From Chitinivibrionales bacterium (GTDB lineage Bacteria; Fibrobacterota; Chitinivibrionia; Chitinivibrionales; WJMI01): a stretch of 9,013 bases of DNA. Shown one piece after another: positions 6,525 to 9,013 of the stretch. Under the pieces are notes generated by a model that saw only the letters and a program-made list of their open reading frames with translations, had not been told where the DNA came from and ran no database searches. The translations under genes and the position numbers were made by a program. The first letter of the stretch is position 1; every line of letters begins with the position of its first letter. The DNA lies in assembly GCA_014729595.1 (NCBI GenBank), contig WJJU01000664.1:1-9013 (forward strand). Reading direction: 5' to 3'.

Positions 6525-7753
6525 TGGGCGGAGAGCGGGGAAGAGCGAGCATATATCTGCTATTGCTGATGTCGGGGTTGGTTCTCGGGGCGGTTGTAGG
6601 CGGAGAAATCATGCGGCGTCTTTACGCTCCGCGGTCGACGGCGGAAGCGGCGGAGGCGAGGAGGAATTCGCGTCTTGAAAGCGAGGGCGCCCATAAAGAT
6701 TCACACGTATTGCCGCAGGAGTCGATCGCAACCTCGCGTCGTAATGCTATTGTTCAAGCCGCCGAACGCGTCGCTCCCTGCGTTGTCGGGATCGTAGTAA
6801 CCCAATTGCAATACGACAGGACGCTTTACTACTACGATGATTTCTTCAATCCCTTCATGCCGCCCAAAATGGTACCGCAATATCGCGAGGTGCAAAACAT
6901 GGGTTCGGGGTTTATTATCAGCAAAGACGGGTTGATTCTCACCAATTACCACGTTGTGGAGGGGGCGCTTAAGCTGTATGTGAATTTTTCGGACGGCCGA
7001 CGGTTGGAAGCGAAGGTCGTGGGGGCTCATCCAGCTTCGGACATCGCCGTCGTACGCGTTTCGGGCGAATCGTTCCCCGCAGTCGAACTCGGTGACTCCG
7101 ACGATTTGCTTATCGGCGAGTGGGTCGTCGCCATCGGCAATCCATTCCTGAACTTCTTTAATGATGCTCATCCGACCGTAACGGTAGGTGTTCTCAGTGC
7201 GCTCGATCGCAATTTTTGGCCCAACGAGGAAGGGGCTTACTATCAAAACATGATCCAGACGGACGCCGCGATCAATCCGGGCAATTCCGGTGGGCCGTTA
7301 CTGAACGCCGAGGGCAAAGTTATCGGTGTCAACACTTCGATCTATACGGGGGGAACGAAGAACAGCGGCGGCTCGATCGGTATCGGTTTCGCGATACCTA
7401 TCAACAGAGCCAAGCGGGTGGCCCGGGAGCTGGTTGCCTATGGGCGCAAGCGCTCCATTTGGACGGGAATCGCGGCTCAGGATTTAGACCGCGCGATTGC
7501 GCTGGCTTTGGGCTACAATCGCACTCAAGGAGTAGTGGTTGTCAGTGTGGAAGAGGGAAGTCCGGGGGCTGAGGCGGGACTGCGGAAGGGCGATGTCATT
7601 GTAGAAATGGGTGATCGCGTTATTCGTTCCGCACTCGATATCGATGGGCTTTTCTTGAACTACTTTGTAGGGGACACCGTCCCCATGCGCATTGTACGGG
7701 GCGGGAAACAAAAGTTATTGAGTATGAAGCTCAAGGAAGAACGCAAGCGATAA
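6524..7753 (+). CDS. Membrane-anchored HtrA/DegS-like serine protease with one PDZ domain
   Basis: A trypsin-like protease of the HtrA family, probably acting on misfolded or regulatory proteins in the periplasm. Residues about 9-27 form one hydrophobic helix (YLLLLMSGLVLGAVVGG) after a short basic N terminus, so it is likely an inner-membrane anchor. The protease domain spans about 75-300. The triad is His143 (TNYHVVEG), Asp173 (SDIAVV) and Ser255 (NPGNSGGPLL), with a Tyr/Phe-rich LA-type loop at about 97-122. A single PDZ domain follows (about 313-405), with GVVVVSVEEGSPGAEAGLRKGD as its core. One PDZ plus an anchor resembles DegS more than DegP, but no RseA/sigma-E partner is visible. The ATG at 6524 is preferred over GTG at 6521 because AGGTGG (6514-6519) is too close to the GTG. 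It overlaps the truA stop. The 409-residue protein looks intact. Confidence 0.93.
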   Translation: MGGERGRASIYLLLLMSGLVLGAVVGGEIMRRLYAPRSTAEAAEARRNSRLESEGAHKDSHVLPQESIATSRRNAIVQAAERVAPCVVGIVVTQLQYDRTLYYYDDFFNPFMPPKMVPQYREVQNMGSGFIISKDGLILTNYHVVEGALKLYVNFSDGRRLEAKVVGAHPASDIAVVRVSGESFPAVELGDSDDLLIGEWVVAIGNPFLNFFNDAHPTVTVGVLSALDRNFWPNEEGAYYQNMIQTDAAINPGNSGGPLLNAEGKVIGVNTSIYTGGTKNSGGSIGIGFAIPINRAKRVARELVAYGRKRSIWTGIAAQDLDRAIALALGYNRTQGVVVVSVEEGSPGAEAGLRKGDVIVEMGDRVIRSALDIDGLFLNYFVGDTVPMRIVRGGKQKLLSMKLKEERKR

Positions 7754-7896
7754 TGGTGGACGTTCGTAAGCGGGCGGGGCGTCGGAGAGCGAATCACAAC
7801 GTATATTTTGAATATAACCTTTTCGAGGTCGATCGCGGCCCTCGGGCGAACGCGGCCGCGAAAGCGGCAGGTGAACAAATAGAAAATGCAGATTAA
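7753..7896 (+). CDS. Small unrecognised ORF, 47 aa, between the protease and DUF4321 genes
   Basis: This short frame begins with an ATG that shares its A with the protease stop (TAATG) and ends at TAA 7894-7896, nine bases before the next gene. It therefore fills the gap exactly. The product is MVDVRKRAGRRR at the N terminus, then NVYFEYNLFEVDRGPRAN, then a charged Ala-rich tail AAAKAAGEQIENAD. It has no signal peptide and no membrane helix, and its strongly basic start could bind RNA or another polyanion. An AAGGA (7733-7737) lies 15 bases upstream, which is far, so re-initiation after the protease stop is more likely. A GC-rich inverted repeat (7834-7860) lies within it. I do not recognise a family. 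Tight packing in a row of real genes supports coding; a chance open frame of this length remains possible. Confidence 0.5.
   Translation: MVDVRKRAGRRRANHNVYFEYNLFEVDRGPRANAAAKAAGEQIENAD
7834..7860 (+). repeat. GC-rich inverted repeat
   Basis: CGCGGCC (7834-7840) and GGCCGCG (7854-7860) can pair as a 7-base, all-GC stem around a 13-base loop. There is no T-run after it, so it is not a standard intrinsic terminator. It lies inside the small ORF and could be a processing or attenuation point, or simply reflect Ala/Arg codon use. Confidence 0.3.
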
Positions 7897-7899
7897 GGA
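7894..7899 (+). promoter_or_regulatory. Shine-Dalgarno site of the DUF4321-like gene
   Basis: TAAGGA overlaps the stop codon of the small ORF and lies six bases before the ATG at 7906. It fixes the start and ties translation of the two frames together. Confidence 0.7.
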
Positions 7900-7905
7900 C
7901 GGCGC

Positions 7906-8196
7906 ATGGCTGTAGGGCTCAAAGAGAAGAACTTTTGGACATTGGTTCTTGTGGTGTTTGTTGGAATCCTGATCGGTTCTTATCTCAACTCACTTGTCGG
8001 TTTGATACCCGGCGGCAACAACGTCGTGAAAACGTTCTTTACCTACAATTTTATAAACTTCGGAATCGGCTTTCCCGAGCCTATACTGATCGATATCAAT
8101 GCGATCAAATTTCAGCTCGGTGTGCAGATGAAGTTCAGTTTGCTTTCGGTGATCGGTATCTTTTTGAGTCTGTATTTTTTCCGCTGGTACAAGTAG
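7906..8196 (+). CDS. Small two-helix membrane protein, DUF4321-like
   Basis: A 96-residue protein with two membrane segments: FWTLVLVVFVGILIGSYLNS (10-29) and MKFSLLSVIGIFLSLYFFRW (75-94). Between them is a loop with LVGLIPGGNNVVKTFF and FGIGFPEPILIDINAIKFQLG. This pattern agrees with the DUF4321 family as I remember it: a first helix ending in G-x-Y, a central 'hydrophobic strand plus D-x-x-x-hydrophobic' region and a second helix. These are small membrane proteins of unknown function found in Firmicutes and several other phyla. The family call is from memory of the pattern. A good ribosome site (TAAGGA) sits six bases upstream. Its position next to a membrane protease may be operon packing rather than partnership. 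Confidence 0.72.
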   Translation: MAVGLKEKNFWTLVLVVFVGILIGSYLNSLVGLIPGGNNVVKTFFTYNFINFGIGFPEPILIDINAIKFQLGVQMKFSLLSVIGIFLSLYFFRWYK

Positions 8197-8262
8197 GGAA
8201 TAGTCGGGGTATACTCGCGAACCCGCAAAATCCAGTGCCGATAACGACAGGAGTATTTTGGC
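8197..8262 (+). other. Short intergenic gap before gatA
   Basis: This 66-base gap contains the gatA ribosome site AGGAG (8249-8253), nine bases before the GTG at 8263. A TATACT (8210-8215) resembles a -10 box but lacks a matching -35. GGGT and ACCC (8207-8210 and 8221-8224) could form only a four-base stem, too weak for a terminator. gatA may be co-transcribed with the genes before it or have its own weak promoter. Confidence 0.4.
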
Positions 8263-9013
8263 GTGTCTTCTCTCAGTAGTCGTGCAGGATTGTTGATCGA
8301 TGAAATTCGGGCGGGTCGCGTTAGCTGTGAGCAAGCCGTTTCCGAAGCGCTCGAGCGAATTACCGATGCCAACGAAAACCTGAATGCCTTCATTTCGGTG
8401 CATACCGAAAAAGCCGTGAATCGCGCGCGAAATCTCGATGCGCTTCCCGACGAGCGGAAGGGCGACATGCCGCTTTTAGGGCTCCCGATCGCCGTTAAGG
8501 ACAACATTTGCACCTCCGATGATCCCACTACCTGCGGCTCACGCATGCTTGAGCATTTTGTCCCCCCTTATAGCGCAACGGTTGTCGAAGCGTTGGAGCA
8601 GGCGGGTGCGGTCATTGTCGGCAAGACCAATCTTGACGAGTTTGCGATGGGCTCCAGCACCGAGATGTCTTACATGGGAGCCGCGCACAATCCTCATGAT
8701 CGGGATCATGTTACCGGAGGATCCAGCGGCGGCAGCGCCGCGGCGGTTGCCGGTGGTATGGTGACGGCGGCGCTTGGTTCCGATACGGGAGGCTCGATTC
8801 GTCAACCCTGCAGCCACTGCGGTGTACCGGGTCTAAAACCGACCTATGGCCGGGTTTCGCGCTACGGATTGGTTGCTTTTGCTTCCTCTTTAGATCAAAT
8901 CGGGCCGATTGCATCGGACGTACGGGATCTGGGACTTCTGCTTTCGGTCATCTCCGCCCCCGACGATCGTGATTCAACCTGCTCCCGGCGCCGATTCGTG
9001 GACGATCCCGAGC
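8263..9013 (+). CDS. gatA: Asp-tRNA(Asn)/Glu-tRNA(Gln) amidotransferase subunit A (N-terminal 250 residues)
   Basis: GatA is the glutaminase subunit of GatCAB. It releases ammonia from glutamine, which is channelled to GatB to amidate mischarged Glu-tRNA(Gln) and/or Asp-tRNA(Asn). The amidase-signature Ser-cisSer-Lys triad is complete: Lys79 (LPIAVKDN), Ser154 (TGGSSGGSAA) and Ser178 (LGSDTGGSIR), the same numbering as S. aureus GatA. LKPTYGRVSRYGLVAFASSL (191-210) is the highly conserved family block. The start is GTG at 8263 with AGGAG nine bases upstream. About half of the usual 480-490 residues are present; the window ends inside the gene, so this is truncation by the window and not a broken gene. 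The segment RQPCSHCG has Cys183 where many homologues have Ala. gatC and gatB are not seen here. Confidence 0.97.
   Translation, partial: MSSLSSRAGLLIDEIRAGRVSCEQAVSEALERITDANENLNAFISVHTEKAVNRARNLDALPDERKGDMPLLGLPIAVKDNICTSDDPTTCGSRMLEHFVPPYSATVVEALEQAGAVIVGKTNLDEFAMGSSTEMSYMGAAHNPHDRDHVTGGSSGGSAAAVAGGMVTAALGSDTGGSIRQPCSHCGVPGLKPTYGRVSRYGLVAFASSLDQIGPIASDVRDLGLLLSVISAPDDRDSTCSRRRFVDDPE

Noticed and set aside
7834..7860. Inverted repeat as a Rho-independent terminator after the protease gene
   Set aside because: There is no T-tract after the stem, and the downstream gene follows closely with a ribosome site that depends on read-through.
8210..8215. TATACT as the -10 box of a gatA promoter
   Set aside because: No acceptable -35 box lies 16-18 bases upstream and there is no extended -10 TG, so it stays only a remark.

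Overview
The window looks like chromosomal DNA of a Gram-negative (diderm) bacterium. Evidence for an outer membrane is a Kdo transferase gene (waaA) and a putative lipoprotein plus a putative outer-membrane protein on the opposite strand. The transamidosome gene gatA suggests that Asn- or Gln-tRNA is made by the indirect amidation route. The mix of a DUF4321-like protein, GTG/TTG starts, 4-base gene overlaps and this type of secreted protein pair would fit an FCB-group or related lineage (Fibrobacterota-, Zixibacteria- or Gemmatimonadota-like). That placement is an inference from style, not a measurement.

Left part (1-1750, minus strand): a two-gene secreted/surface unit. A well-formed sigma70-type promoter at 1719-1747 reads leftward into a leader with two possible hairpins. 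It then enters a 480-residue putative lipoprotein of unknown function. Seven bases after that stop, a TTG-started gene begins; it encodes the signal peptide and N terminus of a probable outer-membrane protein and runs off the window. The promoter spacer contains a run of eight C (coding strand), the arrangement seen in phase-variable promoters of surface proteins.

Right part (1940-9013, plus strand): a compact run of co-directional genes. In order: a response regulator with REC, GAF-like and GGDEF domains (probable diguanylate cyclase with an intact I-site); waaA (Kdo transfer to lipid A); holA (DNA polymerase III delta); truA (tRNA pseudouridine synthase); a membrane-anchored HtrA/DegS-like serine protease with one PDZ domain; a 47-codon small ORF that fills the gap exactly; a two-helix DUF4321-like membrane protein; and gatA, cut by the window end. 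Spacings from the cyclase to the DUF4321-like gene range from a 4-base overlap to 9 bases, so these probably share one transcript. gatA follows after 66 bases with its own Shine-Dalgarno site. Most of this block is housekeeping. The unusual points are a c-di-GMP signalling gene at its head and the small ORF.

I saw no tRNA or rRNA gene, CRISPR array, insertion sequence or defence system. The observations best worth a second look are the homopolymer inside the promoter, the small ORF, and the leader hairpin that covers the ribosome binding site.
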